Translations under genes and position numbers: made by a program | Source of the DNA: Panaeolus papilionaceus | Taxonomy: Eukaryota > Basidiomycota > Agaricomycetes > Agaricales | Reading direction: 5' to 3' | Length of the DNA: 64,000 nt | Assembly: GCA_015501605.1 (NCBI GenBank) | Contig: JADNRZ010000001.1 | Coordinates: forward strand, 434,001-498,000 | The notes under the pieces: generated by a model | What the model was told of the DNA's origin: nothing | Database searches by the model: none | What the model saw: only the letters and a program-made list of their open reading frames with translations | In this document: positions 12,679 to 23,879 of the stretch, one piece after another | Layout: every line of letters starts with the position of its first letter | How positions within the stretch are numbered: position 1 is the first letter of the stretch

Positions 12679-15600
12679 GTCTGCCAATGTGACAGCCCGG
12701 TTGATAGACTGATATGGTTGGAGATTCTTCGAGTAACGACTTTGGTTATTATATACAGGGGGAAAAAAGCGATCTTTTGCCACGGATAACACGCGACTCA
12801 GGGGCTGACATGAATTTGTCAGCCTGCCTGGACCCTGGAGACAGCATCGGCGTTCACCGATCCAACCCAATCAATGCTTTGCAAGTTGCTGTGGGCTCAA
12901 GGGTATCTGTGGGATATCTTAAACAAAATTTATGCGTCTGTTTCACGAAAACAAGCATATAAGGTCGACCTTGGAATATACAAACGTGCACCCATGTACA
13001 AATTTACGAGGTAATTGACGCATCACATCGGTATAAAAGGATAGAAACCGTGCAATTGTTCAACAAAATGCTCGGTGGCCTTTAAAACTGGATAGTTATT
13101 TGCATGGTTATGCTTGACCAATTTCGTCAACTGCCATATTCACGAACTCTGGAGAGGTCCCTCCTTTCGATCCACTCGACAAAATCTGATTCAATTTTTC
13201 ATGGCGGTGCCCTCCATATAATAGTCGGCTCGTCAATTTAAATTTGAAATATATGTCGTTCGACAGGCTCAACGTGCAGCTGGCTCCCCTCAGGCTCTAA
13301 TACCTATCGAGAGTCATATCATGAGCTTATTTTTCCTGCATCCGGGCAAATATTGATGTGTCGTGGAATATCCACACGACAAGCACCTGATGATTGTGAA
13401 CGGGCTATCTGCATGCACTCTGCTCTGCCCATGAATACAGTGGATACTACAAAAATATATATAACAAACTCTAGAATTACGTGTTCCGGGCAAAGTGCAT
13501 ATCGTAGACGCTGTATCTATGCTTGAATCACAAAGATATATACTAGGCACCGGTTTTCAACTTTTGATCAAGCCAACTTATACACAGTGTCCATTTCGCA
13601 TACACTGACACTCGGTGGTCATGTACTGTCAATGGAAAGAGCTTCAAGACCAGAGCATACCTCTAGAGTGCTAGTTTAAATTGTAATAGCTTCGAATCTC
13701 CTTGTTATGCGTATATCGTGATGCAGGAAACTGTGCAGCCTGTTGAGTCAAGTACCGACCTGCCTTTCTAGGAAAGTCTTTGACTATATTGGGTATCAGC
13801 TCCTAAGCCTATCAATACGAAAGGAACCCTTCTATGAGACGACGGCTCAAATCGGCACTTGAACATTTTGCAAGGTGGATTTTTGCGAGCCATAAGCAGG
13901 GAGTGGGATAACTAAGAGAAAAAAGAGCTGGTATCTGGAGTCGCCTGATACTTTCGTTAGTGCACCGACATTGGACACCGTTCTCGCTAGGCTGTCGGAC
14001 AGAGAACAAGCCCATCAAGCCATTCTGGAACTTCTGACGATATAATTTTTTCGGTGGTCACCAAAACTGTGGAGCCGGAGATATTCAGAAAAGGTTGCAG
14101 GTCAACTCGGACTCATAATAGATGCGCCCAAGTTTGATAATGCTCGCTAGACCATCACAAGCTACGCGTCAAAAAAAGGTCGGAGAAAGCAATGCATATC
14201 GCTCGAAACAAGAACCCGCTTTACTGGGCAGGCTTAACTTTTAGTTTTCTCCCGTTCTCATATCCACCGACCCAGCTTAAGTTCACCGGGCTAGGAGCAT
14301 CACGAAGCCGGAAGTGTATCGAACGTCAAGCGCAACAAACAGCCTGGAGCACCCTGGTCGCGTAAGCTTTATCTGCCGACACTCTTGGCTGAAAACGAGG
14401 CTAAAATGAGGCCTTTATTGGGTCCATGGGAGTATGCGGCTATTAAGGGAACGAATGGCTGAATTTGGAAGGACCGGTCCAACCTGACCACCGACATCAG
14501 AACCCTATTCGAAGAACGAAAGTGCACTCGCGGGTGGAGCTTCATCATGTTCGCTGTACTGAGTTGCTCTAAACGCAATGTTGCAGGAGTTCGCGCTTCG
14601 AGGTTTGAACCTGTATAGCCATAGGATGGGATTAGACTTTACCGACGCAGATCTTACATGTACGTACACTTCCCCTTAGTCTATTGAAATCTGAATCAAC
14701 ATCACGATAAGGCTATGTCTGTATGTAGCTTATAGATATCCCTTTAATGCATTAACCAGACGTCATGGTCAATTAAGATCGTCCCCATTGGATCTTTATT
14801 CCATCTCACGACCTAGATAGCTATTCAATGGAAGTCAAGATGGTGTCAGGTAAAATGAGCTATTACTATTATTAACCTGTAAAGGTCTGTGCCGACAATC
14901 CTCCGAAATCCAGTGAACTTTGAAGCACGTTAGAGGAGTGGTGGGGTTTGAAGCTCTCTGTACCGCGTTCTCTTCGTGAAATGATGCCTGAAAGCGTGAT
15001 TCGGCGACAGTGTCTGCTTAACTGCGTTATGACGCCCCGGACCCGCTGCAATCTCCCATCCGAGAAAATTGACAGTTGTTATATCCGGAGGTCGATAGGC
15101 ATAGGTGTCAACTTTCGAACACTTCGGTTTTGAGTCGCAGGGGTAAATATGACCAAGCCTAGACCATCGAGTGACATTTAGCATGTTCCACCAATCCCAT
15201 CATGCATATTAATTGCCGTTGAGGCCGATCGATTTGTGGCCAGGCCTAAGCATCCTAACACAGGCTTGAAATGTCATTCGCTTCCCCTGCCATCGTCGAT
15301 GGCAGGGGAAGCATCGATATATTTGGGTTATTGCCACGTCTGAATGTTAACCCTGAATCTCTCTCTCCATGAAGCTGTACGTTTCATGACATGTCTCAAA
15401 CACTTGAATTGTAAGCGATCACTAATAGATGTTAGTTTCGACATGGCATTGGCAAGTTTGACGCACGATGATGATCGAAAGTTTGTAGTCTAAGTTACGA
15501 GGTCCCCCTTGAAGCTTGTCTGGGAGGCATCAGGCCGTAACTGCCCGCAAAGTCGATTGACTCGCCATGGTGGTATATAACCCTTCACCTAAATCCTAAT

Positions 15601-16652
15601 TCTTGAGCCCTCTTGAAACTATACTCGCAGCGACTTCATGCTTTCCCAGAGGTAATTTCGTTATCAGTTTTGATCTCCCTTTAGAATATTGATCTCCTTG
15701 GGGGGCAGTGATACGAATCATTTCCCAACCCCTCGGTGATTTATCAACACACTAGGTCGGTCCAAAACCCAGAACAATCAGTGTAATGTCAAATGTGCTA
15801 TCAAAGCACTCATGCGTTGTGTCTATCCACTTCAAACCACAACGAGACCAACATCCGCCCCATGGACGTCAAAATCTTCAATTCAATTCAGTTCCATCCC
15901 ACATTTTCCTTGCGTTTCCTCAGGACTCGGTCACCAGTAGTGACTGCACTTGACCGTTGAACAGATTGACTGTCTATAATCCCCAACCCCATCACATATG
16001 TCTGACGGACCTCACTAACACTTGACCCGCTACAAATTACCCATAAGCATACCCAAGGCAGTCCAGATCTTATCAGCTAACGGAATATTTGAACCAGAGT
16101 GGCCTGATCCACAGGAGGACGAGTGTGGGAAAGTGTAAATGATGTCAACATTTGCTGACGAAATCGGCTCCCACACTGCATTCCTGTGCGAGGCACCAGT
16201 CTAGGTCGAAGTGGACATTCACATAACCGGTCATGAAGCCCCTGGAGGGTTGTGTGTCAGTATGCTGGGCTGGACCTACTGCCACAATAATATCTTCCGC
16301 TCCGACGACATGATGATGCTGATGTACGATAGATCTGCGTGTCATTCCGTCAACCCCTAGAGAAAGGTCTTGAATGCCCCAGTAAGCAGTGACGGAGGGA
16401 ATTCAGATTAACACGACAGGATATGTTATAAGCAAGACGAGTTCGATAGAGAGTTTCTGCGTCGGCACTTGGACCTGTCGAATATCACCCTCCCCTCTTC
16501 CTCCTCCCGTCCCCTCCACTTCATACCTCCGTCCCCCCTCCTCCACCTCCGGTGCCCTATTACTCACTCGACACGCACTAGCATTCGTCTCCCTCTCACC
16601 ACCCTACACTCTTTCAACCCAAAAAAAACTACCTTATAACCTAACATTAATA
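12679..16652. other. 4.0-kb gene-poor region
   Basis: No ORF here shows recognisable motifs or a consistent splice chain. It contains the perfect hairpin at 15280-15312. A CT-rich tract at about 16480-16650 is probably the leader/promoter of the small gene that follows. The F-box promoter must lie in the first few hundred bases. Confidence 0.45.
15280..15312. repeat. Perfect 15-bp inverted repeat with 3-nt loop
   Basis: The left arm GCTTCCCCTGCCATC (15280-15294) is separated by GTC from its exact reverse complement GATGGCAGGGGAAGC (15298-15312). The hairpin is GC-rich and lies isolated in a gene-poor region. It has no T-run behind it, so it does not look like a Pol III or bacterial-type terminator. 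Confidence 0.85.
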
Positions 16653-17238
16653 ATGTGCGACGCGTTTTTTGTGAGAGAAGGCGCTATCATGAAAGCGAAG
16701 CCTAAGCACTTCCTGCCGCGACCTGAAGGAGTTGTGCGTACCTTCTCGTCTCATGCTCGATATAGCAAAAACACGTGTTCTAATCTCCGCGCAGGGAAGC
16801 ATCGGTCAGCACCCCGTCATCGTGCTCACGCCACCCAACCCCGACGGATTCGTCTTCGTGACCCCTATGTCGCACAACCACCCCGAAGGGACGCCGACAC
16901 GCTGTGCATCGACCTATGGCTTACCCGTCGATCCAGTTAAAGGCGAAAGCCGTGTTAATGTTGGCCAGCCTAAACTCATTCATTTGAGTAATCTGAGGGC
17001 CAACAATCCTCACACGACCATGTCGATGAAACATTATAAGAGATTGTGGGATGAGATTTGTGAGTTGTCGTCCTCTTTGCGTATTTTCGAAGGTCTTAGG
17101 ATTTACTAACGAAAATGATACGATGGTGTAGTCGGTGCGCAGCAATCCATGTCTCGCAATGCGAATTACGCGCCTCAGCAATATTACCCCCAGCAAGGCT
17201 ACGCACAATCCTATGGCCATGGCCAGTATTACGGATAA
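16653..17238 (+). CDS. Small conserved-looking protein, unknown function (SH3-like barrel possible)
   Basis: Three exons (16653-16733, 16795-17059, 17132-17238) give an intact frame of about 150 residues. The start MCDAFFVREG follows a CT-rich leader; an internal ATG at 16689 (MKAKPKHFLPRPEG) is an alternative. The core reads GSIGQHPVIVLTPPNPDG then FVFVTPMSHNHPEGTPT, followed by a Gly/Pro loop, GQPKLIHLSNLRANNPHT and a helical MKHYKRLWDEI. The tail is Gln/Tyr-rich (YAPQQYYPQQGYAQSYGHGQ), a prion-like low-complexity end. The order of a G-x-HPVIVL strand and a following VTPMS strand recalls the PemK/MazF-like barrel fold, but this is only a visual resemblance and no catalytic residue is assigned. 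Function is unknown. Confidence 0.65.
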
Positions 17239-17620
17239 AGCGAGAATGTCTGCGATATCCCGGTCCGCTGTTGATTCGGTTCAACATCGCTGACCGTCCC
17301 ATCCCGTTCCGCTTGTGTCACTGAATGCACCGTTGTGAATCCCGGACTTGTACTTCTACCTATGTTACCTACGACTGCAAACGCCTCCCACCCTAATGGA
17401 CGAATCCCCGTGCATTCCTTTCCTTCCTTTCCCTTCCTCGGACATCGTCTCCTTCGGACCTCTTCTCTCGATTCTTTGAATCTGATCCCTCTGTAACGGA
17501 CCCCACCACGGACATCACTTGTCTTTCCTTCACGGCCGCATTTCACACTCACCCCCAAAAAATGTATCGTACCGATGCACCACTAATCATGGGTCAAGAG
17601 TCAAGCTCTACTCATTCCCC

Positions 17621-17640
17621 CCATCCATCCATCCATCCAT
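17621..17640. repeat. (CCAT)n microsatellite
   Basis: About five tandem copies of a 4-nt unit (CCATCCATCC pattern) in the probable 3' untranslated region of the preceding gene. Confidence 0.8.
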
Positions 17641-18458
17641 TCAGTTGGTTCTGGATCGTTATCTTCATCTCCATTTTTCTCCGTGTCCGTCTTTAGCCCT
17701 TTCGTTTTTTCTTTCATTCATTTTTCGCTTTAACCCAAGGAACGAGAATCTCCGGATCTCGTCAAATCCAACACCAATTCGACGTCAACAATACTGTTGT
17801 TTTCTGTAACCTCTTTTTCCTTTTCTTTTTGTTTTTGAATTGTACTTGTATCGAATTACAGTAGGTAGTATCTACATACTAGTTAGTAGGATGGATGGGT
17901 GGATCGTCGAATATTCGAGGTCTCGCGATTTTCGAGTTTCGATAAAGGATTCGGAGTAGTTAATAGAATTGAATTGTGAATTGTACGTAGTTAGTTACTG
18001 CATTGTCAATGTACCACCACTACCACCACCATAGCATCATGGTTTTTTTTCTGAAGAATTCAATCAAGTTGAATCTCACTTCTGCTGTTTTTGGTTGATA
18101 AGGGAAGTCAACTCGGAGACCACTAGTTTCGATAGATAACGGACTCGGAGTCTTGTTATGTTTTGCTTAACGGAATGTAGCCTCCGTTCCGAGGCACACA
18201 TATTTAAGCTTCCCTTCACTTAAGACTAATTTAGGCACAGGGATCTCGGAGGTTCGTCGAGGCTTGAGCTAATGTCAATGTTTACCGGTGATAGCGGGAT
18301 ATAGGGTTCTCTGCGATATGACGACATGTGACGAGAAATAATGTCTGTTAAATACCTTACTATGCATCTCGAACGTTTTTCACCGACGATATAATTAATC
18401 TCTACGTGCAATTACTGGAGAGGAGTCAGACGCGTCAAGCCCAAGCTCCATCCGTACA

Positions 18459-18516
18459 CAGGCCGCAGGTGACAGGAGCAATGCTCCTCAACACGATGAC
18501 GCGTCAGAGCGGCCTG
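18459..18516. repeat. Nested inverted repeat
   Basis: The outer arms CAGGCCGC (18459-18466) and GCGGCCTG (18509-18516) are exact reverse complements. They enclose the palindrome AGGAGCA-A-TGCTCCT (18474-18488). The 9-mer GACGCGTCA also occurs at both sides of the structure. It could be a structured RNA or a remnant of a small mobile element. Confidence 0.55.
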
Positions 18517-18612
18517 AGTTAGCTATGTTATACACTCTAGTGATTCACTGCGCAGTGTAGGTCTATGTAATAATAACGTGTCTATTCCTATCCCATTCAA
18601 ATGTCAACGTCC

Positions 18613-18670
18613 GACATCTACAGACTACCCCAGAGCCTCGAGGCTCACCAATGATGCGCCGGTAGATGTC
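18613..18670. repeat. Inverted repeat enclosing a 14-bp palindrome
   Basis: GACATCTAC (18613-18621) pairs exactly with GTAGATGTC (18662-18670). Between them lies the perfect palindrome GAGCCTCGAGGCTC (18633-18646). It sits about 100 nt after the 18459-18516 inverted repeat. Confidence 0.55.
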
Positions 18671-19690
18671 CACCTCCGACGGCCCTCCCCACCCCTCGTG
18701 TGAACGCCACCCAACTGAATCGGGTACGATTTGAATGCGATAGCGATGATCAGCGAGGGGCAGTGCCGGTTATTTGGACAACTCGAACGTACGTAACTTT
18801 AATTAAGCTCCCTAAAGATGACACGGAAGCGAATGGCAAATATAAACAATGTATTGGCTTTCACAAATAACAAAGTGCAAAGTATGTCATACACACCATC
18901 GCCTTTGACTTTCAACAAACCCAACCCTGCTCCAACACCGAAGTAGGCGAGCCGAATAGCGCGCACAGCCGCGCGGCTAAATCACCAATGGCCGCTTCGG
19001 TTCTGATACACCCGCCCCTCGTGTAGATCCCTTAGCCTAGCTTTGAAATTATGAAGGGTTCAACTTGTCTTGAAGTAACCGGTTATGAGTTAGCCTGATT
19101 CTTGCTGGGTGCCTTGCCTTCCCCACCTTCCCTGACTTAGGCTACTCGATGCACGATGCACGATGCAATTTCACATCCGTTGCATTGCCTCTACTCTCTT
19201 CTTCCTGAGCCCTGCGTTGAAAGCTGAAACATCTTCCAGTGGTGATCTCACTAGTAATTACATATTTTTATGAAGTGTGGGTCCAGTGCCACAAATTAAT
19301 GCATCGATGTACTTTGTGTGGGGTCGGAAGCTTGATATTACCATGACATATACCCCAACGCTTTGAGGCGTCGCTTGATCATGAATGGGTGATTGTTGCA
19401 GTGTTAGAATTATCATGGCTCGTTATCGACATATTGAGAGTTGTTATACCAACTGCTCTCAACAGGTGATTACAAGTACAAGCAAGCCAGTAAAATGATG
19501 GAATGGTAGTGGAACCAAAAGTGGCACGATATGGAGCGCCAGTTAAGTCGGTGGGTGAAGTGGGACGATTTTTTGTTATGGAGGAGGAGTGGACATGGAA
19601 ACGAGTCATGTTAAAAAAAGTGTTTGTTTGTAATCGAACGAACGAAAGTGGGATCATAAAGGTAAAAAACAAAACAGAGTTGACAGAAGA

Positions 19691-19699
19691 CAAAAAAAA
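19691..19699 (-). terminator. RNA polymerase III terminator of tRNA-Arg
   Basis: Immediately after the tRNA 3' end, the minus strand carries an uninterrupted run of eight T residues, the standard eukaryotic Pol III stop signal. Confidence 0.75.
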
Positions 19700-19769
19700 C
19701 CGACGGCGAGGATCGAACTCGCAACCTTTGCCTTAGGAAAGCAACGCGCTACCATTGCGCCACGACGGC
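19698..19769 (-). tRNA. tRNA-Arg, anticodon CCT
   Basis: A 72-nt cloverleaf can be drawn on the minus strand. The D-arm GCGC-AATGGTA-GCGC, the anticodon stem/loop TTGCT-TTCCTAA-GGCAA and the T-arm GCGAG-TTCGATC-CTCGC are all intact. Loop positions 34-36 are CCT, reading Arg codon AGG. There is no intron. The acceptor stem GCCGTCG/CGTCGGT has a T-T mismatch at 5-68 and a G-T pair at 1-72. The internal A- and B-box promoters (TGGCGCAATGG and GGTT-like GAGTTCGATCC) are present. The gene points away from the SREBP-like gene, whose ATG is 160 nt beyond its 5' end. Confidence 0.85.
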
Positions 19770-19929
19770 TTGTTATGCAGAGAAAGTAATCAAATCAAGA
19801 GATTTCTCACACGTGACTTGATAGGAATGTAAATTAACATGGCCTGATTCAATGTCGTTCGATGATTTGTTATTAACAACTCAAATAAAATAAATTAGTT
19901 TCCTACACTCTTTCCTTTCCACCACCACC

Positions 19930-22900
19930 ATGTCCGCCACAGATTTAGGACTCGACCCTTCAGATCCCCTCAACCTCCTCCTTCACAACTCTCAGAACCC
20001 AGAGGACAACGACGCTCCCCAGGATTGGTCAAAATACAGCGCATTATGGAGCGACAACGTTGACCCGTCTCTGCTCATGAAGCAATACACTTCGGCGTCG
20101 GATATCGTGGATTATACGGACCTGGCTATGGATATGGATTTCACACCTACAATCGCAATTGAACCAGGAGCATTGCAGTTCGACCCTACACTTATGAAAT
20201 TCGCAGCTATGCAACAACAGCAGCTGAACCTCAATTTTGGATATGAAGATTACACGAGCACTATGCCGCCTGAATTACACCACTCGCAGTTCAATTTTGC
20301 GTTTTCGTCTGCGGCTCTGACGCCCAATAGCAGCTTTTCGTCGGCTAGTTCGTCTTCGGCGAGCGATGCGTCGCCTCCGGCGTTTAGTAAGGAGAGGAGA
20401 TTGAGCATTACCTCTGCTTCGTCTTCGTCGGGAGCGTCGCTGTCGCCCGTCCCTGAGAGCACCCCGAGTCCTGCTCCTGGTTATGCGAGCGATGTGCAGC
20501 CCAAGGAAGAGGCGCCTTCAGAGCAGTCTGCGACCAAGACGTTTGCGGATCCTGCTGCTGAGTTAGCACATAGAGTTCGACAGAGTGCAGGTGTAATGCT
20601 TGCTGTCCCGATGAATGGACAGATGTCGGGTCTTGTTAATGTTGCTAGTACGTTTTTCTTTTCGTTTCATTGTTATTTACGAGTGAAGCTAACTCTGAAT
20701 GTAATGCACTTATAGATATTCCGTCTCAACCTAAACTACCCATTCCCAGACTCCCCCGTCACAATCCTACAATCGCAACACCTCGAGGTTCTCCCCCTTC
20801 AACCTCCTCATCAGCCGCATCAACACCCCCACCTTCCACCCCACCTCCTTCCTCTGCTATCAGCACCCTATCTTCCTCCGAGCCTTCTTCATCTCAAGGG
20901 AACGGGGCAGCATCAGCACAGCCACCCGCACATAACCAGCCTCGTCCCAAGACCAGCCATACTACCATTGAAAGACGATACCGTACCAACCTCAATGCTC
21001 GAATTCAGAGCCTGCGCATGGCTGTCCCCGCCCTTCGCGTCCTCGAAGACCGCGACGGCGGTAACGGCAAAAAGATCAAGAAAAACGTCAAGGGCGGGAT
21101 CATGGTCAAAGGCGCCGGAATTGGGATTATCGACAGCGAAGATGGGAGTGTTGTTGATATTATTGATGATCGAGGGTTCGTGGATGGGGTGAAGGTGGCG
21201 AGGAAGTGTAGTAAGGCCAATGTGTTGGGGAAGGCGGTGGAGTATATTAGGGTACTGAAGAAGCGGGAGATGAGGCTGAAGGCGGAACAGGCGGGGTTGA
21301 AGGCGCTTGTGCAGGGCCTTGTTGGGGGCCCGGCGTTGATTAGGGAGTGGGAGAAGGAGTGGAAGGCCAAGTTTGGGGGTGAGGAGAGGGATGAGGTGGA
21401 AGGCGAGGATGAGGAGGGAGATGATGAGGATAGTGAGGATGAGGAGGGGGAGGACGATGAAGAAGGGGGACGGAAGAGGAAGAGAGCAAAGGTGGTATCC
21501 ACCGGACAGAAGAAAGTCGAGACTGGTGCTACTGTGAAGAAGGAGAAGAAATCACCATCATCGAGTGCGGCCAGTGTGGTTGTTGTGGCGAATGAGCAGG
21601 GCTTGACTGTTGCACCTGAGAAGAGGAAACGAGGCAGGCCGAGGAAGGTCCTCCCTCCTCCTGTTACGCTCGCTCCGGTCGCTGGCGCGACTCAGGATCA
21701 GGTTATGCATGATCAGACGATGATGCAAGGGTTCCCTCAACAGCAGTGGGGTCAGCAGTCGCAGCCTCAGCAGTTCCTCCTTGCTGTCTTTGCTGTGTTC
21801 TCGTTCTTCAATTCACCACTTACATCGTCGTTCACCTCTGGCTCTGCCTCGAGTGCGCATCATCACACCGGCACAGTGTTGAGCGCACACCCGCCCCTCG
21901 CATACAGCCCTGAAATCGTCTCGCAATTCATCACTTCCGCCCCCTCGCCCTCTGCCTCGGCGATGAACGAAGACTGGGCATGGAAAGAATACGTTCAGAT
22001 TTTCCATTTGGGCGTATCATTGATGGTGTTGGTGATGGTTGTTGCTAATTGGTTTGGGTTTAATTTGGGGATGGACAGAGTTGCGAAGGGGGGGAGAAGG
22101 ATGTCGGCTGTTGGGTCGTTTAGGGCTGCTAGTGTGGGGAGGAGGAGAGGGGGCAGGGAGAATGTGGATTGGATCAAGTTGGGAGAGGGGATGGTACTTG
22201 AAGGTTTGTCTTTCTGTTTTTCAGGTAATTGAATGTGAAGCTGATATTTTTTGATTTGATATAGACGAAGCAACTACCCTATCCCTCTATGAACGATTCA
22301 GAATCTACCGCTCCACTCTCTCGAAACGCAACGTTTCCATCAGCGATCTTACAACTCTCTCTTTGGTGTTATACAACACCACCGGCCCTCTTTCGTCATT
22401 CGCTAAAATGATGGCCAAGTCCCTATGGGCCGATGCTGCAAACCGTGCTTCACGAGCTGCACCTCTCCCTAAAGTCGCTGTTAAAGTGCATGAGAAGCTG
22501 GTGTTGACAAGCATGGGCGTCGATGAGGCTGTTGAGAGGCTTGCGGCGACAGGAAGGGCGGAGAGAGAAGGTGCAGGGGAGAGGGTGTGGACGCCCATTG
22601 AAGTTGTTGCTGTGGGATTGGTGAAGGAGAGGGTGAAGAGGCATTTGGCGAGGTTGTTTGTGCAGGAGGTGGACGCCCACATTGATGCCCAGGAAGAGGG
22701 GGATGAGAAGTTAGAGCAGGAGGAAGTGGAGTGGAGGGAGAGTGTGGATGCGGCGGAAGAGCTTGGTGGGGATGTGCAGGAGTTGGGAAGGTTGTTTGAG
22801 AGGGTTTGGAGGGTGCCTGAGGCGTCTCTTATTCTAGACGACGATGAGGAAGAGGAGGAAGAAGAAGGGAGAGGAGTGGAGAGCGAGATTCAAGCACTCG

Positions 22901-23214
22901 TTGACGCGCTCTCTCTATACCGTCGTGCATTCCCTGCTCCCTCTGCTCCTTGTACACCCACCGTTGTTTCATGTGACGACATATCGAGTGGTGCTGAGCC
23001 CCTTAGCCCGCCTCCAAGCCCGACGCCTACGATTAGGAAGGGCGAGGTGTGGGGGGATGAAAGAGCGGGTGTGATGAGGCGGTTGAGAAAGGTGATGGGA
23101 CGGAGGGTGTTTGAAGAGGGTGTTGGTGAGGTGTTGGAGTTGGAGGATGCGAGAGATGTTGTTGTGGATAGGATTGTTGAGATGGAGAGGAGGGAGAGGG
23201 GAGTGTCATTGTAG
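19930..23214 (+). CDS. SREBP-type bHLH membrane-bound transcription factor (Sre1 homologue)
   Basis: Three exons (19930-20647, 20716-22203, 22265-23214) sum to 3156 nt, giving 1051 residues. The protein is predicted to be an ER-anchored factor, cleaved under low sterol or oxygen, whose N-terminal half enters the nucleus. The first about 300 residues are Ser-rich with acidic/hydrophobic patches (activation region). The basic helix begins near residue 320 with HTTIERRYRTNLNARI; the Tyr in RRYR is the hallmark of SREBPs. Helix 2 is KANVLGKAVEYIRVLKKRE near 405-425, so the loop is unusually long at about 55-60 residues. A long Asp/Glu stretch and KRKR/RKRGRP basic patches follow. Two hydrophobic segments, near 594 (FLLAVFAVFSFF) and 668 (GVSLMVLVMVVANWFGF), form the hairpin typical of SREBPs. 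The about 370-residue C-terminal part would be the SCAP-binding regulatory domain. Confidence 0.88.
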
Positions 23215-23879
23215 AACATACCCTGATTCTTGGACTTTGAGGATGGATGGGATGATGTTTTTTAATACTGCGGTTATGATTGGTCGAATTTTCACTTATA
23301 TTATTGATTTTATGACGTTTTTACTTAGTTACATAGCTATATGCTAAATAGTTCTCGTGTTGTGATTGTACTACGACTGTACTGATTTCTCTCGTTCTCT
23401 TTCTGTTATAATGAATGAATAAATTGAATTATTAGAGATTCTGAACTTGGGGGGATGAACAGGACTAAATACCGGGACTGGCAGTCTGTACCGACTGCGC
23501 TCAAGGACGGCAATAGGGAACGGATGATTCAGGGTCGATGATGATGCCAGCAGAACGCGTCGCGTTCACGCGAATGTAACTCTTCCACACCCTCTTCCAC
23601 TTTGACCACCACTTCCCCCCTCTTCAAGTCTCCTGACTGAATCATTACATTGCACCCAGACAAGGGAACATGAGACCTTGATTGAACGGCGTGGGGTATT
23701 TATATTTTGGTTTTCACAGAGACGATTTATAGAAGGGAATTGGAGGATTGTTTAGAGGCTGCTGGGCTTAACTTAGCACGGCGGGAAACAGGACACAGGA
23801 CACAGGATAGGACACGGGACATATAGGACACAGGACACGAAACACGCAAGGAGAGAAGAAGAATTAGAGAGAAGGGACC
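23215..23879. other. Intergenic region with GGACACAGG minisatellite
   Basis: About 0.66 kb between the SREBP-like gene and the aminopeptidase gene. Its end holds short degenerate direct repeats just upstream of the aminopeptidase ATG. No gene was seen. Confidence 0.5.
23791..23842. repeat. Degenerate GGACACAGG tandem repeat in leader
   Basis: Units resembling GGACACAGG or GGACACGGG recur about six times in 52 nt, ending some 40 nt before the first ATG of the aminopeptidase gene. They probably lie in the promoter or 5' untranslated region. Confidence 0.7.

Larger units (their letters stand above)
17239..19697. other. Long 3' region and intergenic DNA up to the tRNA
   Basis: About 2.5 kb holding the 3' untranslated region of the small gene and non-coding DNA. 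It includes a CATC microsatellite at 17621-17640 and two clusters of short inverted repeats (18459-18516 and 18613-18670). ORFs on both strands are short and unremarkable. Confidence 0.45.

Noticed and set aside
14585..14620. AGGTTTGAACCT sequence resembling a tRNA T-arm on the minus strand
   Set aside because: The T-stem does not pair beyond the loop and no D-arm or anticodon arm can be drawn.
21005..21502. 165-codon minus-strand Ser/Pro-rich ORF
   Set aside because: Shadow of the acidic repeat-rich part of the SREBP-like gene on the opposite strand.
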